Below, piece after piece: positions 10,177-19,827 of a stretch of 64,000 nt of DNA (the first letter of the stretch is position 1; each line of letters starts with the position of its first letter). This DNA is from Sphingobacterium pedocola. Lineage in GTDB: Bacteria > Bacteroidota > Bacteroidia > Sphingobacteriales > Sphingobacteriaceae. The notes beneath the pieces were generated by a model. The model was not told the DNA's origin. It saw only the letters and a program-made list of their open reading frames with translations, and did not search any database. Location: assembly GCF_015209965.1 (NCBI RefSeq), contig NZ_MU158689.1, positions 1,027,629 to 1,091,628 on the forward strand, read 5' to 3'. The translations under genes and the position numbers were made by a program.

Positions 10177-11334
10177 ATGTTGTTTAACGATCAACAAGTA
10201 GAAAAACTAGTAGGGGTAGAAACACCTTTTTATTATTACGATCTAACGTTGTTAGAACGAACTTTGGATGCTGCAAAACATGCCGCTGATAAACGTAATT
10301 TTCACGTCCACTATGCGCTGAAGGCAAATTTTAACGACAGAATATTGTCGATTATTCAATCGAAAGGATTTGGTGCCGATTGTGTAAGTGGTAATGAGGT
10401 TCAAAAATCCATTGATGTTGGTTTTGATGCCGGCAAGATTACCTTTGCTGGGGTTGGTAAATCAGACAAAGAGATTATAGCCGCATTAAAGCATCAAATT
10501 TTTGCATTTAACGTGGAATCGATACAAGAACTTGAAATAATCAATGCGTTAGCAGATGAGTTAGGAGAGAAGGCAAATGTATCTTTACGCATCAATCCCA
10601 ATGTAGATGCGCATACCCATCATTATATTACAACAGGTCTAGACGAAAATAAATTTGGGGTTCCAAATTCTGAATTAGAACAAGCTGCAGCTGTTTTGAG
10701 ATCTTGCGAACATATTAATCTGGTTGGACTACACTTTCACGTAGGATCTCAAATTACGGATATGAATGTTTTTAAGAGCCTCTGCGTAAAAGTAAATGAA
10801 TGGAAAAGCTGGTTTGAAGAGCGCGGTACCTATATTAAAGTAATTAATGTCGGGGGAGGATTAGGTGTTGATTACCATGCTCCTGATGAAAATCCTATTC
10901 CCGATTTTGAAGCTTATTTTGATGTGTTTGATAAATTTTTGGAACGTAACGGCCAGCAAGAGGTTCATTTTGAATTAGGACGTGCTTTGGTCGCGCAATG
11001 TGGAAGTTTGGTAAGCAAAGTATTGTATACCAAAAGTGGAACCAAAAAACATTTTCTGATACTGGATGCTGGCATGACGGAATTAATGCGCCCTGCTCTT
11101 TATCAAGCATATCATAAAATTGAAAAAGTAGGATCCGACCAATATGTTAAGACGGTTAACTATGATGTAGTGGGACCTATCTGCGAAAGTTCCGATTGCT
11201 TTGGAAAAGAGGTTCCTCTTCCGGAATCCAAAAGAGGTGATTTGATCGCCATTCGGACAGCGGGAGCCTATGGTGAAGTAATGGCTTCACGTTATAACTT
11301 GAGAGAAGAAATAAGATACATTTATTCCAAATAA
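10177..11334 (+). CDS. lysA: Diaminopimelate decarboxylase
   Basis: A 385-residue PLP enzyme of alanine-racemase fold that decarboxylates meso-diaminopimelate to lysine. The PLP lysine is Lys49 in HYALKANFN. The histidine of LHFHVGSQI, the phosphate-binding GGGLGVDYH and the CESSDCFGKE dimer active-site cysteine motif are all present in order. Length is at the short end of the family. It is translated 12 bases after lysC and ends at a bidirectional terminator shared with the convergent GH3 gene. Confidence 0.96.
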   Translation: MLFNDQQVEKLVGVETPFYYYDLTLLERTLDAAKHAADKRNFHVHYALKANFNDRILSIIQSKGFGADCVSGNEVQKSIDVGFDAGKITFAGVGKSDKEIIAALKHQIFAFNVESIQELEIINALADELGEKANVSLRINPNVDAHTHHYITTGLDENKFGVPNSELEQAAAVLRSCEHINLVGLHFHVGSQITDMNVFKSLCVKVNEWKSWFEERGTYIKVINVGGGLGVDYHAPDENPIPDFEAYFDVFDKFLERNGQQEVHFELGRALVAQCGSLVSKVLYTKSGTKKHFLILDAGMTELMRPALYQAYHKIEKVGSDQYVKTVNYDVVGPICESSDCFGKEVPLPESKRGDLIAIRTAGAYGEVMASRYNLREEIRYIYSK

Positions 11335-11363
11335 AAGCGAGAGGCTCTATGCCTCCCGCTTTT
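11333..11363. terminator. Bidirectional terminator between lysA and the GH3 gene
   Basis: AAAAGCGAGAGGC and GCCTCCCGCTTTT form a stem of about 12 pairs with one A/C mismatch and a 5-nt loop, with A and T runs on either side. It lies on both stop codons of two convergent genes. Confidence 0.82.
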
Positions 11364-13635
11364 ACAAAAGTTTGAAATCAATTTCCTTTGTATCCGTTGA
11401 GTTTGGCCCGATGAACAGCTTGAAGTCTCCGGATTCAGCGACGTATTCCAGGCTTTGATTATAATACTTTAGATCTTTTTCCGTTAACTTGAATGAGATC
11501 GTTTTACGCTCTCCCTTTTTCAAAAATATTTTCTGAAAACCTTTCAATTCTTTAACCGGTCGCGTTACCGAACCGACTAGATCTCTAACGTATAATTGTA
11601 CTATTTCCGCTCCATCATAATTTCCCGTATTGGTGATGGTGATATCAGCTTGGATAGTTTCTCCTGGAGAAAACGACGTTTTATCCAGAAGAATGTCGCT
11701 ATAGTCAAAAGAGGTATAACTCAGGCCATATCCAAAAGGGTAAAGCGGCTCATTGGTTACGTCTAGATAATTAGAGCGAAACTTTTCGAACCATTTTCCT
11801 TCGGCAAGCGGACGTCCCGTGTTTTTGGCACTGTAGTACAATGGAATTTGACCGACATTCTGCGGGAATGTAGCCGGTAGTTTTCCAGAAGGATTGATGT
11901 CGCCAAACAATACATCAGCAACAGCTTTACCGGTCTCTGTTCCGCCAAACCAGACATTTAATATAGCCGGTACATGCTCGTCTTCCCAGGTTAACGTCAG
12001 TGGCCGTCCGGTAAAGAGCACCAAAACAACAGGTTTTCCACTTTTTAGCAGTGCTTTCAATAAGCGCTGTTGTACAGCAGGAATGTTTAGATCTGTCCTG
12101 CTCGAACTTTCGCCCGACATCTCTGATCCTTCACCGAGCGCTGCGACGATAATATCAGCATCTTCCGCTACGCGAAGCGCTTCGTCGATTATCTCCTGTT
12201 CAGGTCTTTCGTCTCGAGGGATGGTTCTGCCAAACATTGTTGCCCGCTCCTGATAAGCAGCATCCTCCACCAAGTTACTTCCTAGATGCGTAACAATCTT
12301 TACTTTATTTCCCAATGCTTCTGTCATACCCTCTACAAGTGATTGCGTATTCGCTAAGTCGGCACTCACACTCCAGGTGCCCGGCATATTTTCTCCGCTA
12401 TTTGCAAGCGGACCGATAACAGCAACGGTTCCCTGCTTTTTTAATGGTAATAAATTGTCTTCATTTTTAAGTAGCACAAATGACTTTGCTGCTGCTTCGC
12501 GTGCTTTTTTAAGGTGATCTCGCGTCAAAATATTGCTTTTTGCCCGACTATCGTCGCAGTAGCGGAAAGGATCTTCAAAAAGACCTAATTTATATTTAGC
12601 TTCCAGTATTAACCGGCAGGCCTGATCAATTTCTTCCTGCGTCACTTTTCCTTCTTCCAGGGACTTTTTCAATGTGGTTAAGAAACCTTCACCAACCATA
12701 TCCATATGTACACCCGCTTTTAGCGATAATGCAGACACCGCCTGTAGATCGCCCAAGCCGTGATCAATCAACTCATTGATGGCTGTATAATCAGTAACTA
12801 CCATACCTTTAAATCCCCATTGCTTTCGGAGTACGTCTGTCATCAGCCATCTGTTAGCAGTTGCAGGCAAACCGTTAATATCGTTGAACGAGGTCATTAC
12901 CGTGCCAGCTCCGGCATCTATGGCAGCTTTATAGGGTGGTAAATATTCGTTATACATCCGATGTAGACTCATGTCGGTTGTATGGTAGTCGCGGCCTGCC
13001 TCAGCAGCACCATAAAGCGCAAAGTGTTTAACGCAGGCCATTAATGTGTTATTTGCGCGTAGATCGTCTCCTTGATACCCTTTAACCATCTCAATCGCAA
13101 TCCTCGAACTTAAATAGGTGTCTTCACCACTCCCTTCCGAAATTCTTCCCCAACGGGGATCCCGCGAGACATCAACCATGGGGGAGAAGGTCCAGTTTAA
13201 GCCATCTGCAGTCGCTTCCACAGCCGCTATGCGGGCCGATTCGCGTATCAATGCCATATCCCAGGTCGCTGCCAAGCCTAGCGGAATAGGAAACATGGTT
13301 TTGTACCCATGAATAACATCCATTCCAAAAATAATAGGTATTCCTAAGCGCGACTCTTTAACGGCTAACTCTTGCGCTACTCGGATTTTTGCTGGGGAAG
13401 ACATGCTGAAAATACCGCCGATGTTGCCCTCCTTAATTTTTGATTCGACACCTGTCGATACCGATGATCCGGTGATTGCTTCACCACCGGTTACTAGGTT
13501 TAACTGACCGATTTTTTCTTCAACGGTCATTTTTTTCATAAGATCCATTATGAAATTGTCCATCTTCGGATCCTGCGCATACAACGATCCGAGATGGATT
13601 AAGCCAATAAGTAATCCTGTAATTGCTATTTTCAT
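11362..13635 (-). CDS. bglX: GH3 beta-glucosidase, exported
   Basis: A 757-residue glycoside hydrolase family 3 enzyme with a signal peptide ending near SLYAQ, so it is periplasmic. The N-terminal barrel carries KHFALYG and the nucleophile Asp282 in MVVTDYTAI. The second domain (about 400-610) has the general acid/base candidate Glu509 in SGESSSR, and a fibronectin-III-like domain closes the chain. GH3 beta-glucosidases release glucose from the non-reducing end of beta-glucooligosaccharides. It is the last gene of a SusCD locus, 34 bases after a GH144-like gene. Some Bacteroidota GH3 enzymes of this build act on sophorooligosaccharides; by context that is the inferred substrate here. Confidence 0.93.
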   Translation of the reverse strand: MKIAITGLLIGLIHLGSLYAQDPKMDNFIMDLMKKMTVEEKIGQLNLVTGGEAITGSSVSTGVESKIKEGNIGGIFSMSSPAKIRVAQELAVKESRLGIPIIFGMDVIHGYKTMFPIPLGLAATWDMALIRESARIAAVEATADGLNWTFSPMVDVSRDPRWGRISEGSGEDTYLSSRIAIEMVKGYQGDDLRANNTLMACVKHFALYGAAEAGRDYHTTDMSLHRMYNEYLPPYKAAIDAGAGTVMTSFNDINGLPATANRWLMTDVLRKQWGFKGMVVTDYTAINELIDHGLGDLQAVSALSLKAGVHMDMVGEGFLTTLKKSLEEGKVTQEEIDQACRLILEAKYKLGLFEDPFRYCDDSRAKSNILTRDHLKKAREAAAKSFVLLKNEDNLLPLKKQGTVAVIGPLANSGENMPGTWSVSADLANTQSLVEGMTEALGNKVKIVTHLGSNLVEDAAYQERATMFGRTIPRDERPEQEIIDEALRVAEDADIIVAALGEGSEMSGESSSRTDLNIPAVQQRLLKALLKSGKPVVLVLFTGRPLTLTWEDEHVPAILNVWFGGTETGKAVADVLFGDINPSGKLPATFPQNVGQIPLYYSAKNTGRPLAEGKWFEKFRSNYLDVTNEPLYPFGYGLSYTSFDYSDILLDKTSFSPGETIQADITITNTGNYDGAEIVQLYVRDLVGSVTRPVKELKGFQKIFLKKGERKTISFKLTEKDLKYYNQSLEYVAESGDFKLFIGPNSTDTKEIDFKLL

Positions 13636-13669
13636 GTATTTATTTTAAAGAATTCATCATTTACAATGA

Positions 13670-15037
13670 TTATTTTAAATGCGGACTTTCAAATCCGAGC
13701 TTTTTCAAACCGTCCTGTATCTCCGTTGCGTTCATAAACAAATTCCATAAGAATCCCGAACGGTAGTTCTCAATCATCACTACAATAGGACCTTGATCAA
13801 TTGCCAGATAGCGTTGTGGAAACCAGTTTTCGGTTTCGCTGTATGCATCATAAAACCCGTATTTACCCCATACCTTGTCGCTAAGCTGCTCATGAAGATA
13901 ACGTGCAAAAGATATACTCTCGTTTGGCGTGTATGGGATAGAGGATAGCGCGGCTGTTGGCGAAACAACACCATGATCGTTATCTGGATGATGCGCCTGA
14001 TAGCCTTTTACGGAATAACTAGCAGTCCATCCCCAGCCTTTATCTGCACCATATCCAGCATATTGCTTTGGGTTCTGTTTAGCATGTTCGATATTTATTT
14101 TGGTATGATTCACCGCTGCATCCCAGTAATTAGCATATTGATCTTGAAGACCTTTCGGGTTTAATCCAAGATAGGAGTAATGTTGCCAGAAAAGAGGCCC
14201 CACTTCACCCGATTTTGCGTTGTGCTTTACAATAGTCGGGATATCATATTTTGTTAAGGACGACTTTATTTCACCACTTCTCGCCCATCCCTTGTGATAG
14301 GTAGAAGCAGGGATAGGATGCGTAGGAGAGGAGGCCGCAAGAATATACGTAATCAGTCCTTCGTCGTATCCCTGTATGGCATGGTTCATACCCCATGCAT
14401 ATTTCGGGCTCCAATGCCAAAACAAAACATCCTTGCCATTGCGGTAGAAGTCCCAGTTTATGCCTTTCCACAGTTGATCTGCTTTTTCTGCAATCTGTTG
14501 CTGATCTGTATTTCCATCTTTGTAATATTCCCTTACACAGATTAATGCTTGCGCCATAAAAGCCGTTTCGACGAGATCACCACCATCGTCATTTTGACTG
14601 AATGCTTTGGGTTTTCCGGTATCTCCAAAATACCAGTGGGACCAAGCTCCCTGAAAACGCTCTATTCGTCCCAAATATTCCACAATGTGTGCCAGTCTCT
14701 TTTGCCCTTCGGCGACACTGACGTATCCATTTTCAATACCCACGAGAAGCGCCATTATGCCAAATCCGCTGCCACCTATCGTAATGACATTTTGATCATT
14801 TTCCGGATATTCACCGTCAATATGAATGCGCTCACGGGCTAGGCCAGAGTTAGGTTCGGCACCTTCCCAAAAATATTGGAAAGTTTGCTTTTGGATAAGT
14901 GTCAATAGCGAATCGTCGGAGAGTGTTATGGTGTCTTTTTTTTGTTCAGTATCATCGCGATGTGTTGGGCCAGAACAAGAGCCCAACACCAGTAATGTAA
15001 ACGGAAAAATATAATGGAATATGTGCATGTTATTCAA
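13670..15037 (-). CDS. Glycoamylase-domain lipoprotein, GH144-like (putative endo-beta-1,2-glucanase)
   Basis: A 455-residue lipoprotein; the signal peptide ends in the lipobox LGSC with Cys21 as the lipidated residue, followed by charged residues. The body matches the glycoamylase (PF10091-type) alpha/alpha barrel: QTFQYFWEGAEPNSGLARER near residues 52-71, GGSGFGIMALLVGIENG, a central WHWSPKYAWGMN, ASYSVKGYQAHHPDNDHGVV and a C-terminal DQGPIVVMIENYRSG. Proteins of this kind founded GH144, endo-beta-1,2-glucanases from Chitinophaga. It sits 3 bases after susD and before a GH3 gene, as expected for a polymer-cutting surface or periplasmic enzyme. GH144 membership is inferred from motif memory and context; another glucan linkage is possible. 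Confidence 0.78.
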   Translation of the reverse strand: MNNMHIFHYIFPFTLLVLGSCSGPTHRDDTEQKKDTITLSDDSLLTLIQKQTFQYFWEGAEPNSGLARERIHIDGEYPENDQNVITIGGSGFGIMALLVGIENGYVSVAEGQKRLAHIVEYLGRIERFQGAWSHWYFGDTGKPKAFSQNDDGGDLVETAFMAQALICVREYYKDGNTDQQQIAEKADQLWKGINWDFYRNGKDVLFWHWSPKYAWGMNHAIQGYDEGLITYILAASSPTHPIPASTYHKGWARSGEIKSSLTKYDIPTIVKHNAKSGEVGPLFWQHYSYLGLNPKGLQDQYANYWDAAVNHTKINIEHAKQNPKQYAGYGADKGWGWTASYSVKGYQAHHPDNDHGVVSPTAALSSIPYTPNESISFARYLHEQLSDKVWGKYGFYDAYSETENWFPQRYLAIDQGPIVVMIENYRSGFLWNLFMNATEIQDGLKKLGFESPHLK

Positions 15038-15040
15038 TTT

Positions 15041-16534
15041 TTAATCGTAATCTGTATTTTGAACTAATATACCACCCGATTTATCTATCTCAGGTTGTGG
15101 GATAGGTAAAAATCGGTGTTTGATTTGGTAACCGGTTTTTCCTGCAGCATGAAGTGTCTCCACATCTATTTCCCATCGCACCAGATCAAAGAAACGTTCG
15201 TTTTCCATGCCCAATTCGACTTGTCTTTCGTGGCGAATGGCTGCACGTAATTCTTCCAGATCTTCTGTTGTTACTTCAGGTAATACGGTCGCATTGAGTC
15301 CTCTAGCACGGAACCTTACCATTTCAAGGTATTCCAATGCTTTGCCGCTATTTCCGGTTTCATTTGCCGCCTCTGCGGCCATAAGCACGACATCAGCATA
15401 CCGGATTACTCTAAAATTAAACCATTGTCCTTGTCGATTTCCTGCACGATCTCGTATTTGAGGATTTGTGTATACTTTTTTGTTCCAATACGGTCTGTTG
15501 GCATTTTCAGGTAGTGTTTCGTTATAGGGAGTGTTTAGCCTGCCCGAGTACAATAGAGTAGCGTCTTTTCTGGGATCTCCTTCTTCAAAAGCGTTTTCTA
15601 AAATTTCATTAGGCACGTTCCAGCCCCAGCCCAAATTCCACTCTCCAGCTCCTCTCACGCCTTGGTGCACGGCGTAATTAATCCCTAAGTTCGTATTACT
15701 TTGATCATAAAAAGCCTGAATTTCGAACACCGACTCCGATGCATTCTCTTGGGCTTCGGTAAAGATTTCATGATAAGGTGTATTAAGGTTATATTGTTCT
15801 GACGTAATGATTTGTTCGGTAGCGCTTAAGGCTGCCACCCATTGTTTTCGGGCTAAATGGGTTTTAGCCTTTACCGCGAGTGCAGTTCCTTTAACAGCTC
15901 GTCCGGAAAATCTCCCGTCCCAGTCTTTCTCCACAGGAAGCTGACTTACTGCATACGCGAGATCATCATCAATAAGTTGGTATATTTCAGCGATGGTCGA
16001 TTTGGGTCTTATAGCGTCTGCCGCGGTATAAATTCGATAATCAATAAGAGGTACTTCACCAAATGCACGTACCAGATTAAAGTATGCAAAAGCTCTTAAG
16101 AACCGTGCTTCTGCCACATTTACCAACGCCATCTCATCGGTCAAATTCAGCGAATCAGCTTCATTGATTACATTATTACTTAGATTGATCAGATTGTAGT
16201 GTCCGGTCCAATAATTATTCACCAGCCAAAAATCATTGGTATACTGAAAATTGTCGAAATAAGTTTCAGCATCCACACCATCGCCTGGATCACTTCCTTT
16301 TTGCGCATCATCGCCACGCATATTGTGTACCGCTAAATAAGGCATTGCGCTTATACCCTCATTTCTTAGACCCGCATAAACGGCTAATGTCATTCCATTT
16401 AGCGAACCACCTACTAGATCTTCTTCCGAATATTGCCCCAAGGGCTTTCTATCAAGCCAATCCTTTTGACAAGAAGATGTGAGAATGACGGACAAGAATA
16501 GAAATGCCGAAAATTTTATATGTATATTTTTCAT
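15041..16534 (-). CDS. SusD/RagB-family outer-membrane glycan-binding lipoprotein
   Basis: A 497-residue SusD-like protein with a lipoprotein signal (lipobox around TSSC, Cys22), followed by QKDWLDRKPLGQYSEEDL, a typical start of the mature family. SusD proteins form a lid on the SusC channel and bind oligosaccharide at the cell surface. The TPR-like helices include AEARFLRAFAYFNLVRAFG, the hallmark segment, and the C-terminal FRVIRYADVVLMAAEA and ERFFDLVRW. It is 10 bases downstream of susC and 3 bases before the GH144-like gene, so the four genes should be co-transcribed. Confidence 0.96.
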   Translation of the reverse strand: MKNIHIKFSAFLFLSVILTSSCQKDWLDRKPLGQYSEEDLVGGSLNGMTLAVYAGLRNEGISAMPYLAVHNMRGDDAQKGSDPGDGVDAETYFDNFQYTNDFWLVNNYWTGHYNLINLSNNVINEADSLNLTDEMALVNVAEARFLRAFAYFNLVRAFGEVPLIDYRIYTAADAIRPKSTIAEIYQLIDDDLAYAVSQLPVEKDWDGRFSGRAVKGTALAVKAKTHLARKQWVAALSATEQIITSEQYNLNTPYHEIFTEAQENASESVFEIQAFYDQSNTNLGINYAVHQGVRGAGEWNLGWGWNVPNEILENAFEEGDPRKDATLLYSGRLNTPYNETLPENANRPYWNKKVYTNPQIRDRAGNRQGQWFNFRVIRYADVVLMAAEAANETGNSGKALEYLEMVRFRARGLNATVLPEVTTEDLEELRAAIRHERQVELGMENERFFDLVRWEIDVETLHAAGKTGYQIKHRFLPIPQPEIDKSGGILVQNTDYD

Positions 16535-16544
16535 AATTTCTGAT

Positions 16545-19500
16545 TTAAAAATTTAAATTAACACCAAAAGTATAAATGGATGGAACGGGATAGGTACCGT
16601 TATCCAGACCAAAGGAAGTGGCACTACCGCCAATCTCAGGAGTATATCCTGTAGTTTGTTTTGCCGTAAAAACATTTTGTGCATTTAAAAACACGCGAAG
16701 TGATTTAATTCTCGCGTTTTGCAGCATATCTGTTGGAAAGTTGTAACCTATCTGTAGATTACGCAGCCGGAAAAAGGTGCCCTTTTCGATCCAGTAGTCT
16801 GATACAAGCCTATTATTATCTCTCGTCCGATCGATAATGGGTTCGGTGTTTGAAGTGCCTTCGTCATACCACCGGCCCAATTGATCTTCTAAAAAGTTGA
16901 ATTGCGTAAAGGATCCTCTATTCCAGTTTCTAAAGATATCGTTGCCTACTACGCCCATAAAATCGGTGCTAATATCTAAGTTTTTATAGGCTAGATTCAA
17001 TGTGAAACCATAGGTGAAATCGGGTGTAGGATTACCAATTAATGTTCGATCGGCGGTGGTAATTTCACCATCACCATTTACGTCCACATACTTAATGTCT
17101 CCTGGCCGCACCGTATTAAGTGTATTTGTTGGCGATGCAGTTATTTCGGCTGCATTTTGGTATATGCCCTCCATCTTATATCCATAAAAATAACCGATAG
17201 GATACCCCGTGGTGGTTCTTGAAATTCCATCCGTTATCTGGTAACCTTCCTCTACTAAGGAAATTACTTTGTTATTCATTGTGGTGAGATTTCCACTGAT
17301 ATTAAGTAATAGCTCTTCTCCAAGAGGCTGTGACCACGAACTGGATAATTCAAGCCCGTTGTTTCGAACTTCTCCCGCATTTGAGAGACCAGGTTTAGTA
17401 CCCAACAAACCTGGACGGAGTACGATAATTCCATCCGTATGTTTATCGTAATACACTGCGTTCAAGGTCAGTCTATTGGATAACGCCGCTAATTCAAAAC
17501 CTGCCTCCCACGATGTAACGCGTTCCCAGGTCAAATTTCTATCGGGAATATAGGACGGTTCTAAAGCAGGATATATGTCGTCTCCGAAAACAGCTGAATT
17601 TTGTGCCGTCAATAAAGGGTATAGAGGGTATCTATAATCGGCTGTATTTTGAATGCCCAACACGCCCCACGATCCTTTAATTTTTAAGTTGTTAATAAAA
17701 GATTGATCTTGCAGAAAATCTTCTTCAGAAATAACCCAGCCGGCTCCTATAGCGCCAAAATTCTGCCATTCATTTCCGTATTTGTGAAATGCCGAATTCC
17801 CGTCTCGTCTGAACGATCCATTTAATAGATATTTCCCTTTGTAGCTATAGATAGCACGTGCTAATAGAGACAATGTGGCATTATCCCAAGCGCTACCACC
17901 ACCTTGCATCGCACTCGTAGCACCGATATTAGTATACCAAAATCGAGGATCGTCAGGAATAGGATCACCATTGCCTTGTGTTCTACGCGAGGTTACGTCT
18001 TCAAAACGCAGATAATAGGACGTCCATCCAGCCGTAGCCGTCAAGTCGTGATCACCAAACGTGTTTTTATAGGTCAACAACCAATCTGTCTGTATTTTTT
18101 TATGTACGTTTTGATACTGAGACACAGCAGTCGTTGTAGTGATTAAGTCAGTTTTGTCTGTTCCGGCGATATCCGGATTGTACATGCGGATCAAAGGTTC
18201 GTAAGTTCGACCTTGGTTAAAGCCATAATCGAATAGAAAGGAGCCTCTAAAGGTAAAGTTTTTTAGAAAGTCTACCTCTGCAAAGGTATTACCAACTGCG
18301 CGATATTCATCTAAGATCGCATTATCGTATAAATCATTCACGCTTACCAATGGATTACGAATTTGCGCCCGTTGAAAATCAGGAAGCTGGTAATATAAGT
18401 TTGATGCGTCATCAAGAGCCGGCGAAATAGGAGCAGCTCGCACTGCGCTTGCAACTATTGGGTTATAAAATGCATCATTTTGAGGTAGTTTAGAATGGTA
18501 TCCGCTAAAATTAATACCCACGCGGAAATTGTCCGTAATGCTTAATTGATCATTCAGGGTTAACGTTATTTTATTTAATTTTTCGTTTTTTATGATTCCC
18601 TCATCAATCATGTATCCTAGACCCATATAGAATTTATTCTTCTCTGTAGCTCCACTTACACTCAAGTTGTTGTAGTTCAATATTCCATTCTGGAATATCT
18701 CATCTTGCCAGTCGGTATCTGCATTGTAATTGGCGTAATTAAACGCTGGGTTACCTTGATTAGCCAGTTGCTCATCATAAAGCATTTTAAAACCAGCCGC
18801 ATCAGTTAATTTCATCCGATCTGTTACCGATTTAAAGCCGATAGTCGAATTAAAATTAAAATTCAATTGTCCTGCCTTAGCCGTTTTTGTGGTTACAATG
18901 ATCACACCATTAGCACCCCTTACACCAAATATAGCCAATGACGACGGATCTTTTAAGATTTCCATTGACTCAATATCTGCTGGGTTCAGAAAATTGATAT
19001 TATCATTTAACACACCGTCAACTACGTATAGCGGTTTAAAACCATTGATGGAATTTGTTCCTCTTATTCGTATATCCGGTTCTTGTCCTGGTCTACCAGA
19101 ATTGACGATCTGAACACCGGCTACTTTACCTTGTATCGAAGCGATAGGATTGGCATTCGGCTTATCAGCGACAACTGATCCTTTAACAGTTTCTATCGAT
19201 CCCGTTAAATCTCGTTTACGTGCCGTTCCATACCCGATAACCACCACTTCATCTAAAGCGCGACTTTCATCATCCAAGAATACATCAATAGTTGTTTGAT
19301 CGCCTATGGTTATAGTTTGCGGCGTGTATCCTATAAAACTGAACTCCAGCTCATCAGTTGGAGCTGCCTCTATCGTAAATTGCCCCGTGACGTCGGTTTG
19401 CGTCGTCAGGTTTTTCCCTTTGACGTTAACAGTCACCCCCGGTAGCACAATTAAAGACTGACTGTCTTTAATAACCCCGCTGACTGTTATCTGCCCGTAT

Positions 19501-19550
19501 CCTATACTTGCCGTTAGGAACAGCAGAAATAATGTAGATAGTTTCTTCAT
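16545..19550 (-). CDS. SusC/RagA-family TonB-dependent outer-membrane transporter
   Basis: A 1001-residue TonB-dependent channel of SusC type that imports oligosaccharides with energy from TonB. A signal peptide (ends near GYGQ) is followed by a carboxypeptidase-like beta domain (GVIKDSQSLIVLPGVTVNVKG), the TonB-box region DEVVVIGYGTARKRDLTGSI, the plug domain (about 115-225, with IRIRGTNSINGFKPLYVVDG and SSLAIFGVRGANGVIIVTTK) and a long beta-barrel ending in aromatic TFGVNLNF. No STN domain is present, so it is not of the sigma/anti-sigma-signalling type. It is the first gene of the locus after the regulator. The 277 bases upstream should contain its promoter. Confidence 0.97.
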   Translation of the reverse strand: MKKLSTLFLLFLTASIGYGQITVSGVIKDSQSLIVLPGVTVNVKGKNLTTQTDVTGQFTIEAAPTDELEFSFIGYTPQTITIGDQTTIDVFLDDESRALDEVVVIGYGTARKRDLTGSIETVKGSVVADKPNANPIASIQGKVAGVQIVNSGRPGQEPDIRIRGTNSINGFKPLYVVDGVLNDNINFLNPADIESMEILKDPSSLAIFGVRGANGVIIVTTKTAKAGQLNFNFNSTIGFKSVTDRMKLTDAAGFKMLYDEQLANQGNPAFNYANYNADTDWQDEIFQNGILNYNNLSVSGATEKNKFYMGLGYMIDEGIIKNEKLNKITLTLNDQLSITDNFRVGINFSGYHSKLPQNDAFYNPIVASAVRAAPISPALDDASNLYYQLPDFQRAQIRNPLVSVNDLYDNAILDEYRAVGNTFAEVDFLKNFTFRGSFLFDYGFNQGRTYEPLIRMYNPDIAGTDKTDLITTTTAVSQYQNVHKKIQTDWLLTYKNTFGDHDLTATAGWTSYYLRFEDVTSRRTQGNGDPIPDDPRFWYTNIGATSAMQGGGSAWDNATLSLLARAIYSYKGKYLLNGSFRRDGNSAFHKYGNEWQNFGAIGAGWVISEEDFLQDQSFINNLKIKGSWGVLGIQNTADYRYPLYPLLTAQNSAVFGDDIYPALEPSYIPDRNLTWERVTSWEAGFELAALSNRLTLNAVYYDKHTDGIIVLRPGLLGTKPGLSNAGEVRNNGLELSSSWSQPLGEELLLNISGNLTTMNNKVISLVEEGYQITDGISRTTTGYPIGYFYGYKMEGIYQNAAEITASPTNTLNTVRPGDIKYVDVNGDGEITTADRTLIGNPTPDFTYGFTLNLAYKNLDISTDFMGVVGNDIFRNWNRGSFTQFNFLEDQLGRWYDEGTSNTEPIIDRTRDNNRLVSDYWIEKGTFFRLRNLQIGYNFPTDMLQNARIKSLRVFLNAQNVFTAKQTTGYTPEIGGSATSFGLDNGTYPVPSIYTFGVNLNF

Positions 19551-19827
19551 AAAAACATAGTTTTTGTACTGATTTATAATATTTGAGAAGTTTACTCCCC
19601 GTTAGCTTTATCAACGAATATCACGAGGAATTTGTTTCGATCAAAGTGTGAGGAGATCAACATTACTACTACAGCAATAAAATCTATTCAATTCGAATGA
19701 TATTATTTACTATAACAATATCTAAAACAGTATGTTATTGTATTTATATGATTTTATGGTTTATAAACTTAGTGTTGTTAATACACTGTTTAGTATGAGA
19801 GGTAATGATGTAGTCTTTTTACGTAAT